Assembly (NCBI GenBank): GCA_007361935.1
Contig: CP041667.1
Span: forward strand, 1,454,501-1,518,500
Source of the DNA: Lachnospiraceae bacterium KGMB03038
Lineage (GTDB): Bacteria; Bacillota; Clostridia; Lachnospirales; Lachnospiraceae
Length of the DNA stretch: 64,000 nt
Direction: 5' to 3'
The notes beneath the pieces are model-generated. The model was not told the origin of the DNA. It searched no databases and was given only the letters and a program-made list of their open reading frames with translations. Positions 26,803 to 34,998 of this stretch are shown here, in pieces (positions within the stretch are counted from its first letter, which is position 1; every line of letters begins with the position of its first letter). The translations under genes and the position numbers were made by a program.

Positions 26803-27063
26803 ATGAGAAGAAAAGAAGAGGAATCAACAAAAAGGGACAGAGAACGTTCCTATGAATACGGTCTTCCAGAGTATCTCCAGCAGGACCTGGATGCATATAA
26901 AAATGGTTTGAAAAACGGTTCTGGTCTGCTGGATTGCCTATGGGGAGAACTATACGGAAGTATTAATGTGGCGCAGATTAACGATGGCGCGATCACTCCG
27001 GAGCACGCGGATTATCTCAGAGAAAAATTCCTGTGGGGAAGGGGCGGCAATGAAGAAGATTGA
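26803..27063 (+). CDS. Small partner protein of the HipA-like kinase
   Basis: 86 residues: a charged N-terminus (RRKEEESTKRDRERSYEY), then a helical body (GLPEYLQQDLDAYKNGLKNGSGLLDCLWGELYGSIN), then ITPEHADYLREKFLWG. I do not recognise a named domain, and no clear helix-turn-helix is seen. It has its own promoter and AAAAGGAG site and overlaps the kinase by 14 bases, so the two are made together. Position and size suggest an antitoxin or regulator, by inference only. Confidence 0.65.
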   Translation: MRRKEEESTKRDRERSYEYGLPEYLQQDLDAYKNGLKNGSGLLDCLWGELYGSINVAQINDGAITPEHADYLREKFLWGRGGNEED

Positions 27064-27949
27064 TTTTACAGACTGCGGGAAAATCTTTGGAAGGGCTTAT
27101 AATGGAGCCAATGGGAAGAAGATTGCGGTAGAATACAATGGAAGGGTTTATATGTTAAAATTTCCACCTTCCGCAGAGGGAAAGCAGACTGAACTTTCGT
27201 ACACGAGTAGCTGTATCAGCGAACATATTGCAAGCAGCGTTTTTGGGCTGTTAGAAATTCCGGCGCAGAAGACGATGCTTGGAACCTTTCGGGTGGCGGG
27301 AAAGGAGAAAGTCGTCGGTGCCTGCCTGGATTTTACGGATGGAGGAAAAGTGTTGTATGATTTTTGTTCCATCAAAAATACAGTGATTGATTCTGAGCAT
27401 GGAGGTACGGGAACAGAACTTTCAGATTTGATAGAAACCTTTGAAAAACAGGAGTTTGTAAATCCGAAAGAACTGGAAATATATTTTTGGGATATGTTCG
27501 TAGTCGATGCCCTGCTTGGAAATTTTGACCGGCATAATGGAAACTGGGGATTCCTTGTGGATCATAGTTTGCAAACGGCGGAAATCGCGCCTGTTTTCGA
27601 CTGTGGAAGTTGTCTGCTCCCGCAGGCAGATGACAAGGTTATGGACAAGGTTCTGAAAAATGAGGACGAACTTAACGCGCGGATTTTTCAGTTTCCGGCA
27701 TCAGCAATCCGGGAACATGGAAGAAAAATTTGTTATTATGACTTCTTAATGGCCGGAGAATACCCAGAATGTAACAAAGCGCTTCTGCGGATCGTACCAA
27801 GGATCAATATAAAAGAAATCCAAGATTTTATAGATACCGTGCCATATCTTTCCGAGTTGCAGAATCGATTTTATAAAACATATATAAGGGCACGGCTGGA
27901 GAGATTACTCCTGCCTGCTTATAAAAAAGTTGAAGGGACAGCGTTTTAA
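27050..27949 (+). CDS. HipA-like (CtkA-type) serine/threonine kinase
   Basis: 299 residues with a HipA/PI3K-like kinase core. A nucleotide-binding N-lobe includes YMLKFPP (Lys near 37), the catalytic loop is DALLGNFDRHNGNWGFL near 160-176, and the metal-binding motif PVFDCGSCL follows near 190. It lacks the extra N-terminal domain of long HipA proteins, resembling compact CtkA/HipT kinases. The target is unknown; HipA and HipT phosphorylate aminoacyl-tRNA synthetases. It overlaps the 86-residue gene, forming a two-gene toxin-antitoxin-like unit. Confidence 0.78.
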   Translation: MKKIDFTDCGKIFGRAYNGANGKKIAVEYNGRVYMLKFPPSAEGKQTELSYTSSCISEHIASSVFGLLEIPAQKTMLGTFRVAGKEKVVGACLDFTDGGKVLYDFCSIKNTVIDSEHGGTGTELSDLIETFEKQEFVNPKELEIYFWDMFVVDALLGNFDRHNGNWGFLVDHSLQTAEIAPVFDCGSCLLPQADDKVMDKVLKNEDELNARIFQFPASAIREHGRKICYYDFLMAGEYPECNKALLRIVPRINIKEIQDFIDTVPYLSELQNRFYKTYIRARLERLLLPAYKKVEGTAF

Positions 27950-27979
27950 ATCTATGAACGCCGTCCCTTCTTGATTGTT

Positions 27980-28057
27980 CTATTTTTTATTCCGTTTTAT
28001 AAAGAGCCAGTAGGCAAATACGATCAGAGAAAGAATACAGATTATACTGTTTATCAT
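27980..28057 (-). CDS. 25-residue membrane peptide at the ABC operon end
   Basis: A short frame, MINSIICILSLIVFAYWLF followed by IKRNKK. A perfect AGGAGGTG (28069-28062) sits 5 bases before the ATG and overlaps the stop of the permease gene. One hydrophobic helix with a lysine-rich end makes a single-pass membrane peptide. It is the last gene of the YtrA-type operon and might modulate the transporter. Too short for family recognition, but the ribosome site is among the strongest in the window. Confidence 0.55.
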   Translation of the reverse strand: MINSIICILSLIVFAYWLFIKRNKK

Positions 28058-28068
28058 TCGGACACCTC

Positions 28069-28722
28069 CTAAAATTCTTTCCGGTTCACGATACCGATGC
28101 TGATCCTTAAGGACAGCAAAAGGAGAAGAAATGTGATTAAGATGGAAACGGCGGCCACAGCGCCCACACTTGGCGCAGGCAGCCGGTTGAGCAGCAGGAG
28201 CAGGTCGATGCCGCAGGCCTGGGCGATCTGAATGACCAGGAAGGCTGCCAGGAAGATGGCGCCAATGGCGCCGATCAGCGCGATCCGTCCTTTTTCGCCG
28301 CCAAACTTCAACTGGATGGGCAGCATGATGGATAAGAGCAGGAACAAAAAGGGCAGGATCAATAGGGCGGTCAGGAGAAGATCCGTAAGGGGCACGCTCC
28401 CTCTGGCGGCTGCGGCGATCAGGACCAGAAGGGTGGAGCACAGCCAGGCGCCAAAAGCCAGGATCAGTCCAAACGCGTATTTTTCTGCCGCATAATCCGC
28501 CCTTGTGATCGGAAGAGAGAACAGGAACGGACTTCCGTTGTCGAACTCGTCATAGCTGATGGAGCTTAAGGAGAACAAGGAAAATACAAATGTGGAAAAT
28601 CCGATCGGGAAGGACAGATCCTCGGAAAACAGCGCGAGCCCCACGCTGATGACGATCATGACCACAAAAAAGTTTTTCTGCATTTTCAAGAGTTTAAAAT
28701 CTTTGATCAATAAGCCTTTCAT
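28069..28722 (-). CDS. ABC-2 type transporter permease
   Basis: 217 residues with about six hydrophobic helices (such as FFVVMIVISVGLALF, LILAFGAWLCSTLLVLIAAA, LLLTALLILPFLFLLLSIMLP and the final SILITFLLLLLSLRISIGIV). It matches the ABC2_membrane_5 type that starts MKGLLIKDF and carries SLPITRADYAAEKY near 70. It overlaps the ATPase gene by four bases. With that ATPase it forms an exporter or antibiotic-response transporter; the substrate is unknown. Confidence 0.85.
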   Translation of the reverse strand: MKGLLIKDFKLLKMQKNFFVVMIVISVGLALFSEDLSFPIGFSTFVFSLFSLSSISYDEFDNGSPFLFSLPITRADYAAEKYAFGLILAFGAWLCSTLLVLIAAAARGSVPLTDLLLTALLILPFLFLLLSIMLPIQLKFGGEKGRIALIGAIGAIFLAAFLVIQIAQACGIDLLLLLNRLPAPSVGAVAAVSILITFLLLLLSLRISIGIVNRKEF

Positions 28723-29570
28723 AACTCGTTCCCCCTTACCATCATGGTGATCACTTGGTCGATGCCGCCTCTTTCAACGGCGATCTTCGGAAAATTCTCC
28801 AGATAATACCGTTTCTGGCTGGTGAGACAGCTATAGCCGTAAGCTTCTTTCCTGACCCGCAGAAGGAACTGTTTATCCAGAGTCTGATATTGTCTGTCGT
28901 CCATTTTCAAAACAGCGTAATCGCTGAGCAGTACGTCCGTGTCCTCGTGCAGGATGATCCTTCCTTCATGGATCATATAAAGGTCATCGCATAGCGTCTC
29001 CAGATCGCTGGATATGTGAGAGCTGATGAGGATGGACCGCTCTTCATCGGTTTCCATATATTCCCGCAGGATGTCTAAAAGTTCATCCCTGGCGATCACG
29101 TCCAGGCCGGCGGTAGGCTCATCCAGGATCAGAAGCCTGGAATCATGGCTGACCGCGGATAATACTTTCAGCTTCGCCCTCATGCCGGTGGAGAAATCTT
29201 TGATCCGCTTATGGAGAGGAAGCTGGAAGCGACTTGCCCGCTCCAGAAAAAAAGCCTGGTCAAAGGTGGGGTAGAAGCTCTTAAGGACGGGCAGGATATC
29301 CTGGATGGTCAGATATCCGCTAAAACCAGAATCTGACAGGACTACGCCCAGTTTTTCTTTATCTTTCGGGGTGAAATCATGGAAATCCTTTCCCAGGATG
29401 GAGATATCACCGCCGTCTCTTGAGATCAGTCCCAAGACCGCTTTAAAGGCAGTGCTTTTTCCGGCGCCGTTCTGGCCGATCAGGCCAGTCACACATCCGG
29501 GACGGACGTTTAGGGAGCAGTCCAGAGAGAAGTTTGGATAGTGTTTTTGCAGATGCTCAATGTTCAACAT
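28719..29570 (-). CDS. ABC transporter ATP-binding protein
   Basis: 283 residues. Walker A is GQNGAGKST (near 33-41), the signature FSTGMRAKL replaces LSGGQ (near 135), Walker B is LLILDEPTAGLD (near 152), and the switch histidine lies in ISSHISSD. The variant signature and the C-terminal 80-residue extension are common in YtrB-like ATPases. It is the second gene of the GntR-ABC operon, 3 bases after the regulator. Confidence 0.88.
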   Translation of the reverse strand: MLNIEHLQKHYPNFSLDCSLNVRPGCVTGLIGQNGAGKSTAFKAVLGLISRDGGDISILGKDFHDFTPKDKEKLGVVLSDSGFSGYLTIQDILPVLKSFYPTFDQAFFLERASRFQLPLHKRIKDFSTGMRAKLKVLSAVSHDSRLLILDEPTAGLDVIARDELLDILREYMETDEERSILISSHISSDLETLCDDLYMIHEGRIILHEDTDVLLSDYAVLKMDDRQYQTLDKQFLLRVRKEAYGYSCLTSQKRYYLENFPKIAVERGGIDQVITMMVRGNEL

Positions 29571-29573
29571 GTG

Positions 29574-29945
29574 TCAGCCCTCCATGATCAATTCAAATAA
29601 TTTTCGGATGTCCTCATCGGAGATTCCGTAACGTCTGCCTTTCTGGATGGCCAGTTCCAGATCGGCTTCCAGGTCTTTCTTCTGTTCTTCCAGAAGAAGC
29701 TGGGGATTTGCCGCCGCCACATAGCTGCCTTTTCCATGGACGGTCACTGTGAAGCCTTCGGCTTCCAGCGTGTCATACGCCTTTTTGACAGTTAAGGCGC
29801 TGATCTTCAATTCCCTGGATAAAGCCCGGACGGACGGCAGACTGTCATTTTCCTTCAGCTCCCCGCCGCGGATGAGCGTTTTGATCTGATCCACGATCTG
29901 CTCATAGATGGGAACCATCAGGGAAGTGTTTATGATGATCTTCAT
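29574..29945 (-). CDS. GntR-family repressor, YtrA subfamily
   Basis: 123 residues: a winged-helix DNA-binding domain (PIYEQIVDQIKTLIRGGELKENDSLPSVRALSRELKISALTVKKAYDTLEAEGF) and a short C-terminal tail with no effector domain, the YtrA layout. Such regulators usually repress their own ABC operon and respond to cell-envelope stress. The promoter upstream is covered by a 17-base inverted repeat that is the likely operator. Confidence 0.88.
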   Translation of the reverse strand: MKIIINTSLMVPIYEQIVDQIKTLIRGGELKENDSLPSVRALSRELKISALTVKKAYDTLEAEGFTVTVHGKGSYVAAANPQLLLEEQKKDLEADLELAIQKGRRYGISDEDIRKLFELIMEG

Positions 29946-29963
29946 AGGTTCTCCCTCCTTGAT

Positions 29964-30016
29964 ATAAACAGTATATAACAGTGCAGAACTGATGTCAAGT
30001 GTTATATACTGTTTAT
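29964..30016 (-). promoter_or_regulatory. Promoter with flanking inverted-repeat operator of the YtrA-type operon
   Basis: Arms ATAAACAGTATATAACA (29964-29980) and TGTTATATACTGTTTAT (30000-30016) are perfect inverted repeats, 17 bases each, 19 apart. On the minus strand TTGACA (29998-29993), 17 bases and TATACT lie within and between the arms, so the repressor would cover both promoter elements. Confidence 0.85.
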
Positions 30017-30163
30017 CAATATGTTTTTCGAGGATTTAAAACAAAATATACATAGATTTAACAATCCCATGATAAAATTTGCCAAACTATCTAAAATTTT
30101 CTCTATCAGACCCCGAAAGCATCAAAAGACATACGTAAACTACAGATAGACAGGAGTGCCCCT

Positions 30164-30898
30164 ATGAATCAGGAACATGAGATCGTGAGGCGGATCGCTG
30201 AGGCAAAAACGAATACAGAGGCGGCGGACCGGCTGGTCCGGGATTATCTTCCATTTATCAAGGCGGAGACGGCGAAGTTTCTCCATCGCCCGCCGGTGGA
30301 GGGACAGGATGACGAACTTAGTATCGCTATGTTCGCCTTCTATGAAGCAGTATTGAATTATGAGAAAGCAAAAGGCGCGTTTTTTCCATTTGCCGCCAGA
30401 GGAATCCACAACCGGCTGATCGATCATTACCGGAAGGAAAGCAGGCATGGGAATGTGATCTCTCTGCACATGCCGGATTCTCAGGATGAGGACAGGACGA
30501 TACTGGAGACACTGGGCGGCGGAACGAGCAATATCGAAGAACGGCAGATCCGGCTGGCGGCGAAAGAAGAAATCGAAGAGTACGCAAGACAGCTTCGCGC
30601 ATTGGGCCTTTCTCTTTCCGATGTGGCGGATAACTGTCCAAAGCAGGAACGGACACTGGAAGCCTGCCACAACGCTCTTTCCTGCGCGAAAAGCAATCAA
30701 GAACTGTTGGAGAGATTCCTGACGATAGGGAAACTCCCTCTCACAGAGTTGTCGAAATTGTCTGGGACAGCGAAGAAGACATTGGAGCGGCACAGAAAAT
30801 ATATGGCGGCGCTGCTGCTGGCGTATACCAATGGATATGAGATCATCCGGGGACATTTGTGTCAGATTTCTTCAGGGAAAGGAGGCGGGAGAAGATGA
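30164..30898 (+). CDS. sigI: RNA polymerase sigma factor SigI
   Basis: 244 residues. A sigma-2 region (DYLPFIKAETAKFLHRPP, ELSIAMFAFYEAVLNYEKAKGAFFPFAARGIHNRLIDHYRKE) matches SigI, which lacks regions 3 and the usual 4.2 and carries its own C-terminal helices (LTELSKLSGTAKKTLERHRKYMAALLLAYTNGYEIIRGHL). SigI directs stress or polysaccharide-linked genes in Bacillus and Clostridium. It starts after CAGGAGTG and overlaps the anti-sigma gene by ATGA. Confidence 0.88.
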   Translation: MNQEHEIVRRIAEAKTNTEAADRLVRDYLPFIKAETAKFLHRPPVEGQDDELSIAMFAFYEAVLNYEKAKGAFFPFAARGIHNRLIDHYRKESRHGNVISLHMPDSQDEDRTILETLGGGTSNIEERQIRLAAKEEIEEYARQLRALGLSLSDVADNCPKQERTLEACHNALSCAKSNQELLERFLTIGKLPLTELSKLSGTAKKTLERHRKYMAALLLAYTNGYEIIRGHLCQISSGKGGGRR

Positions 30899-31692
30899 AA
30901 TATCTTGTGATGGAATGTGGGATCAGCTATGCCGTTGTGCTGGACCAGCAGGGGAAATTTCTGAAAGTGGCGAATCTGGGATATGATGTGGGCCAGCTGG
31001 TGGAAGATGTGATTCCTTTTAAAGAGGAACGCGGGAAAGTAAGAAAAGGGCGTAAAGTTATCTCGATCCTGGCCGCGGCCGCCTGCTTTTGTCTGGTCCT
31101 CCTTGGCGCTTTCCAATTTCTTCTCTCCCCGTATGGGACTGTCCGGATGCAGATCAACCCAGATGTAATGATCTCCGTCAACCGCTGGGATTATGTCATA
31201 GACGTGGAAGGAATCAATGAGGACGGCGAGGAACTTACAGAAGACTATCATTTTATAGGGAAAAAGGTAGACCAGGTGTCTGATGAACTGGCAGATCTGG
31301 CGGCGGACCGGGGATTCCTGGAAGACGGGGACAGGATTACTTTGACGGTGGAATCGGAGCATGAAAACTGGAAAACCGCTACGGAAGATATGCTGATCAC
31401 AGAGCTGACGATTCATTTTGATTCCCAGATCGAGATCCGGACTTATGAGGATATGGATGACAGGGAGACAGAGCATGACGGCGGAGGACGGACCAGCGCA
31501 GCTCCAGATGAGGACGGCGGCAGCGCGGGAGATGGCGGCCAGGGAAAGAATGTCAGCAGCGGAGATGATGACAGCAATGGTGACGATGACGGCGATGATG
31601 ACGATGGCGATGACAGCGATGATGACGATGACAGCGATGATGACGACGATGGCGATGACGGCGATGACGGCGATGATGACGGCGACGACTAA
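30895..31692 (+). CDS. rsgI: RsgI-type membrane anti-sigma factor with Asp-rich tail
   Basis: 265 residues. A cytoplasmic RsgI N-terminal domain (1-50) binds SigI. One membrane helix follows (VISILAAAACFCLVLLGAFQFLL, near 57-79), then the RsgI middle domain outside (YGTVRMQINPDVMISVN...VEGINEDGEEL...). The tail from about residue 215 is nearly all Asp with some Gly and Ser. Elsewhere RsgI ends in sugar-binding modules; here an acidic tail takes that place. The start at 30895 follows GGAGGCGGG. Confidence 0.85.
   Translation: MKYLVMECGISYAVVLDQQGKFLKVANLGYDVGQLVEDVIPFKEERGKVRKGRKVISILAAAACFCLVLLGAFQFLLSPYGTVRMQINPDVMISVNRWDYVIDVEGINEDGEELTEDYHFIGKKVDQVSDELADLAADRGFLEDGDRITLTVESEHENWKTATEDMLITELTIHFDSQIEIRTYEDMDDRETEHDGGGRTSAAPDEDGGSAGDGGQGKNVSSGDDDSNGDDDGDDDDGDDSDDDDDSDDDDDGDDGDDGDDDGDD
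31561..31692 (+). repeat. GAT/GAC-rich low-complexity coding repeat
   Basis: A degenerate run of Asp codons with Gly and Ser every few codons, encoding the acidic tail of the RsgI-like protein. Units vary, so it is imperfect and may be less slippage-prone than a pure repeat. Confidence 0.8.
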
Positions 31693-31796
31693 AGAGCATA
31701 GATAAAAATAAAAAAATGATCCATCGACCCCGGTTTGGGAAATACCCTTTCGTATTCTATCAATACAACCTTAAAAAACAAAAAGGAGAAAAGGAT

Positions 31797-32669
31797 ATGA
31801 TGAAGAAAAATTTATTCAAAGGAAAAGCAGCAGCGATGGCGGTATGTGGAATGATGCTCTTTGCCGGATGCGGCGCGCAGGAGACGGCGGAAAATGGAGA
31901 AGAGGCCAATCTCCAAAAGGCGGATGAGATTATGGGGACAGTTCTTCTCAGCGTAAATCCAGAAGTAGAGATCGCTTACGATGGAGAAGGAAAGGTAAAA
32001 ACAGTCGAGGGGGCCAATGAGGAAGGAACGGCGATTTTGGAAACTTATGATGACTATGAGGGAAAAGACTGTAAAGAAGTTGTAGGCGAGCTGGTAGAAT
32101 CTATTTACGAATCCGGATATTTCACGGAGACTGTAGGAGGGAATACGAAAAATGTTGTTTTAAAATTGGAAGAAGGCTCCAGATATCCAGATGATGATTT
32201 CATCACAGAAATGGCCGATGAAGTAAAGGTTACGGCGGAACACTGTGGGATCGCATCTTCGCCGATGACGGTAGACAGCGATGATTATGGTGAAAATGGA
32301 TACATCACTTTAGAAAAAGCGCAGGAGATCGTGCTTGCCCAGCTGCATCTGGATTCCGCGGAGTTCGCGGACAAAGAATATGAATTGGATGACGGAATCT
32401 ATGAGCTGGAGTTTACAGCAGACGGAGTGGAGTATGAATTTGAAGTAAACGCGGTAAATGGCAAAGTGTTGGAAGCGGATTATGATCATAACGATGACTG
32501 GGGCGGCGTGCCGGAAGCCGGACAGGATGACAACCGGGACGATGACCGGGACGATGACCGAGATGATGACCGGGACGATGATCGAGATGACGATCGGGAC
32601 GATGATCGAGATGATGACTGGGACGATGACCGGGACGATGACCGGGATGACGATCGGGATGACGATTAA
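31797..32669 (+). CDS. PepSY lipoprotein with RsgI-like domain and (R)DDD repeats
   Basis: 290 residues. A lipoprotein signal ends at LFAGC (Cys near 24). An RsgI-middle-like domain follows (TVLLSVNPEVEIAYDGEGKVKTVEGANEEG), then a PepSY domain (ITLEKAQEIVLAQLHL...YELEFTADGVEYEFEVNAVNGKVLEADYD), and a tail of about eleven (R/W)DDD units. The start at 31797 follows AAAAGGAG. It is directly behind sigI-rsgI and shares domain and acidic tail with RsgI. A role as extracytoplasmic sensor or cation binder is inferred. Confidence 0.8.
   Translation: MMKKNLFKGKAAAMAVCGMMLFAGCGAQETAENGEEANLQKADEIMGTVLLSVNPEVEIAYDGEGKVKTVEGANEEGTAILETYDDYEGKDCKEVVGELVESIYESGYFTETVGGNTKNVVLKLEEGSRYPDDDFITEMADEVKVTAEHCGIASSPMTVDSDDYGENGYITLEKAQEIVLAQLHLDSAEFADKEYELDDGIYELEFTADGVEYEFEVNAVNGKVLEADYDHNDDWGGVPEAGQDDNRDDDRDDDRDDDRDDDRDDDRDDDRDDDWDDDRDDDRDDDRDDD
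32532..32666 (+). repeat. 12-base tandem coding repeat (RDDD units)
   Basis: About eleven near-identical 12-base units (CGGGACGATGAC and silent variants) encode RDDD; one unit reads WDDD. Confidence 0.85.
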
Positions 32670-32683
32670 TGAGAGAAGCTTTT

Positions 32684-32717
32684 GGGACGGAGGATTTCTT
32701 TTCCTCCGTCCCTTTTT
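32684..32717 (+). terminator. Terminator after the PepSY lipoprotein
   Basis: GGGACGGAGGA pairs with TCCTCCGTCCC, then TTTTTA. Confidence 0.9.
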
Positions 32718-32761
32718 ATGGTAGAATAAGGAAAACTGTTGTTAGGAAGAAGGAGTATTGT

Positions 32762-34249
32762 ATGCCAGTATTTGATTTTAAAAACACGCCGGAAACATCG
32801 AAGGAGCCAGAGTGTACCTATGAAATCTATTATTCCAGCGAGCCGGAGGCATCCCCGGAGCATCCCATGCTGGTGCTGGATAACAGCGAGGGGAAATTAA
32901 AGCATCATTCCGCGGGGGTCTTTACCAATCCTATGCGGAAGACGGCCTTTGAATTTAAAGAAGGAGAGGGCAGTATGATCAGTGTGGATATCCTTCGGAT
33001 CGATGCCCGCTTTGTAAGTCTTTTGAAATGGCTGGGAGAGAATCATATCAATGTGCGGCTCTCCGGGGCAGATACAGAAGGCGGTTACGCGGTCTATAAG
33101 ATCCGGGAGATCTCTTTTGGCTGGGGAGGCAAGCTTTCAGCGGAAGACGGTTTCCTTCAGTTTATGATCGAGCGGCTTTTGTCCAGTGACGCCCCATCCC
33201 AGGAGATCCCAGACGAGGATGCGGAGGAGACTGGGGACAGTATGAAGCTGACCAGCATCCAGAGCATCACGGACTTTATGAACTGCGCGGGAAAGACCCT
33301 GCCGGATAATATCCGCCTCTGGGCCAGAAGGAATCTGGCAGTGGCCCGTTCCAATGAAGTATCCGCGGAAGAGCGGCGCCACGCCCAGCGCGCCCTCTCG
33401 ATCATGATGAACATCCAGTGGAAGAATAATTATTTCCCATCCATAGATCCGGTGGAGGCGCGGCGGATCCTGGATGAAGAACTCTATGGGATGGAGCAGG
33501 TGAAACAGCGGATCATCGAGACGATCATCCAGATCAACCGGACCCATACGCTGCCAGCCTATGGAATCCTGCTGATCGGGCCGGCTGGAACCGGAAAGTC
33601 TCAGATTGCTTACGCGGTTGCGAGAATTTTGAAACTGCCCTGGACTACTTTGGATATGAGTTCCATCAATGACCCGGAGCAGCTGACCGGAAGTTCCCGG
33701 ATCTATGCCAACGCCAAGCCTGGGATCATTATGGAAGCTTTCTCCATGGCGGGAGAATCCAACCTGGTCTTCATCATCAATGAATTAGATAAGGCGGCGG
33801 CGGGAAAGGGAAACGGCAATCCCGCGGATGTTCTGCTGACCCTTTTGGACAACCTTGGATTTACCGACAACTATATCGAGTGTATGATCCCTACATCAGG
33901 CGTTTACCCTATTGCCACGGCGAATGATAAGGATCAGATCAGCGCGCCGCTCATGTCCCGGTTTGCGGTGATCGAAATCCCGGATTATACCCCGGAGGAA
34001 AAGAAAGTGATCTTCGCTGAGTACGCCCTGCCGAAAGTCCGCAGAAGGATCGGCATACAGGAACAGGAGTGTACGCTGACGCCAGACGGGCTTAACGCGG
34101 TCATTGAACTGCATAAAGATACCAGCGGCATCCGGGACCTGGAGCAGGCGGCTGAACATCTTGCGGCCAATGCTTTATACCAGATTGAAGTAGACCATGT
34201 AAAATCAGTGGCCTTTGACGCGGAAATGGTCCGGGCGCTGCTGGGATAA
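32762..34249 (+). CDS. Lon-like AAA+ ATPase without protease domain
   Basis: 495 residues. The first 170 are not recognised. The rest matches the Lon ATPase module: YGMEQVKQRIIE, Walker A GPAGTGKSQ (near 280), LTGSSRIYANAKPGIIMEAF, Walker B VFIINELDKAA (near 340), sensor PIATAND, and the small helical domain IRDLEQAAEHLA. It ends where the Ser-Lys protease of Lon would begin, so it probably unfolds or remodels substrates. The start at 32762 follows AAGGAG. Substrate and partner are unknown. Confidence 0.78.
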   Translation: MPVFDFKNTPETSKEPECTYEIYYSSEPEASPEHPMLVLDNSEGKLKHHSAGVFTNPMRKTAFEFKEGEGSMISVDILRIDARFVSLLKWLGENHINVRLSGADTEGGYAVYKIREISFGWGGKLSAEDGFLQFMIERLLSSDAPSQEIPDEDAEETGDSMKLTSIQSITDFMNCAGKTLPDNIRLWARRNLAVARSNEVSAEERRHAQRALSIMMNIQWKNNYFPSIDPVEARRILDEELYGMEQVKQRIIETIIQINRTHTLPAYGILLIGPAGTGKSQIAYAVARILKLPWTTLDMSSINDPEQLTGSSRIYANAKPGIIMEAFSMAGESNLVFIINELDKAAAGKGNGNPADVLLTLLDNLGFTDNYIECMIPTSGVYPIATANDKDQISAPLMSRFAVIEIPDYTPEEKKVIFAEYALPKVRRRIGIQEQECTLTPDGLNAVIELHKDTSGIRDLEQAAEHLAANALYQIEVDHVKSVAFDAEMVRALLG

Positions 34250-34350
34250 TGGAGGATCAAAGAAGAACCGCTTCCGAGTAGGAATCCCTATGATCCTGGC
34301 ACTGCGGGCGGCAGTATGGGCGGTCAGGCGGGAAAAGGAAGGTGTGGAAA

Positions 34351-34836
34351 ATGAGGCTGTTTATTGCGATCCGGCTTTCTGATGAGATGAGGAAAGCGCT
34401 GGTCACTTGTATGCATGATCTGAAAAAACAGGGGGTGGAGGGCAACTATGTCCCGGCCCAGAACCTGCATTTGACGCTGGCCTTTATTGGAGAATACAAA
34501 GATCCGGGAGAAGTAAAACAAGTGCTGGAAACAGTCCCTCTTCCGTCTTTCAGACTGGCGCTCTCGGAAAAGGGGAATTTCGGAAATATCCTATGGGCAG
34601 GAGTAAAAGGAAACCAGAAACTGAAAACTTACGTAAGAGAATTAAGAAAGGCTTTGAAAGCTGCCGGAATCCCTTTCAGTGAGGATTCCTTTGTCCCTCA
34701 TATCACTCTGATCCGTAAGGTTTCCGCTAAAAAGCCATACCAGGTCCATCTGCCAAAAGCGGAGATGACGGTGAAACGGGCGTCTCTTATGAAATCGGAG
34801 ATAAAAAGCGGCAAAGTATCATACCTGGAATTGTAG
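34351..34836 (+). CDS. thpR: RNA 2',3'-cyclic phosphodiesterase (ThpR/LigT)
   Basis: 161 residues with the two HxTx motifs of the 2H phosphoesterase family, HLTLAF (near 40) and HITLIRK (near 126). Such enzymes open 2',3'-cyclic phosphate ends of RNA. The start at 34351 gives MRLFIAIRLSD, the usual beginning, behind AAAAGGAAGG. It lies about 100 bases after the Lon-like ATPase gene. Confidence 0.88.
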   Translation: MRLFIAIRLSDEMRKALVTCMHDLKKQGVEGNYVPAQNLHLTLAFIGEYKDPGEVKQVLETVPLPSFRLALSEKGNFGNILWAGVKGNQKLKTYVRELRKALKAAGIPFSEDSFVPHITLIRKVSAKKPYQVHLPKAEMTVKRASLMKSEIKSGKVSYLEL

Positions 34837-34879
34837 AGAGCAGGCAGTGATGGAGGAGAAAAATGGAACACGAAAAGAT

Positions 34880-34907
34880 AATTCAGCGGCCTTAGCGCCG
34901 CTGAATT
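34880..34907 (+). terminator. Terminator after thpR
   Basis: AATTCAGCGGC pairs with GCCGCTGAATT around a 6-base loop, followed by CTTT. The T run is short. Confidence 0.6.
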
Positions 34908-34998
34908 CTTTAGTAAGATTTACTGCCCGTATTTTGAAACGGTGTCTTTTTGTTTTCGTCAGTTAGGGGAACGGTATCTGATGATTTCATCCGCTGCT

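Noticed and set aside
31561..32666. Acidic repeats as a frameshift artefact
   Set aside because: Both tails stay in frame to a normal stop, use varied synonymous codons, and follow well-formed domains, so they look genuinely translated.
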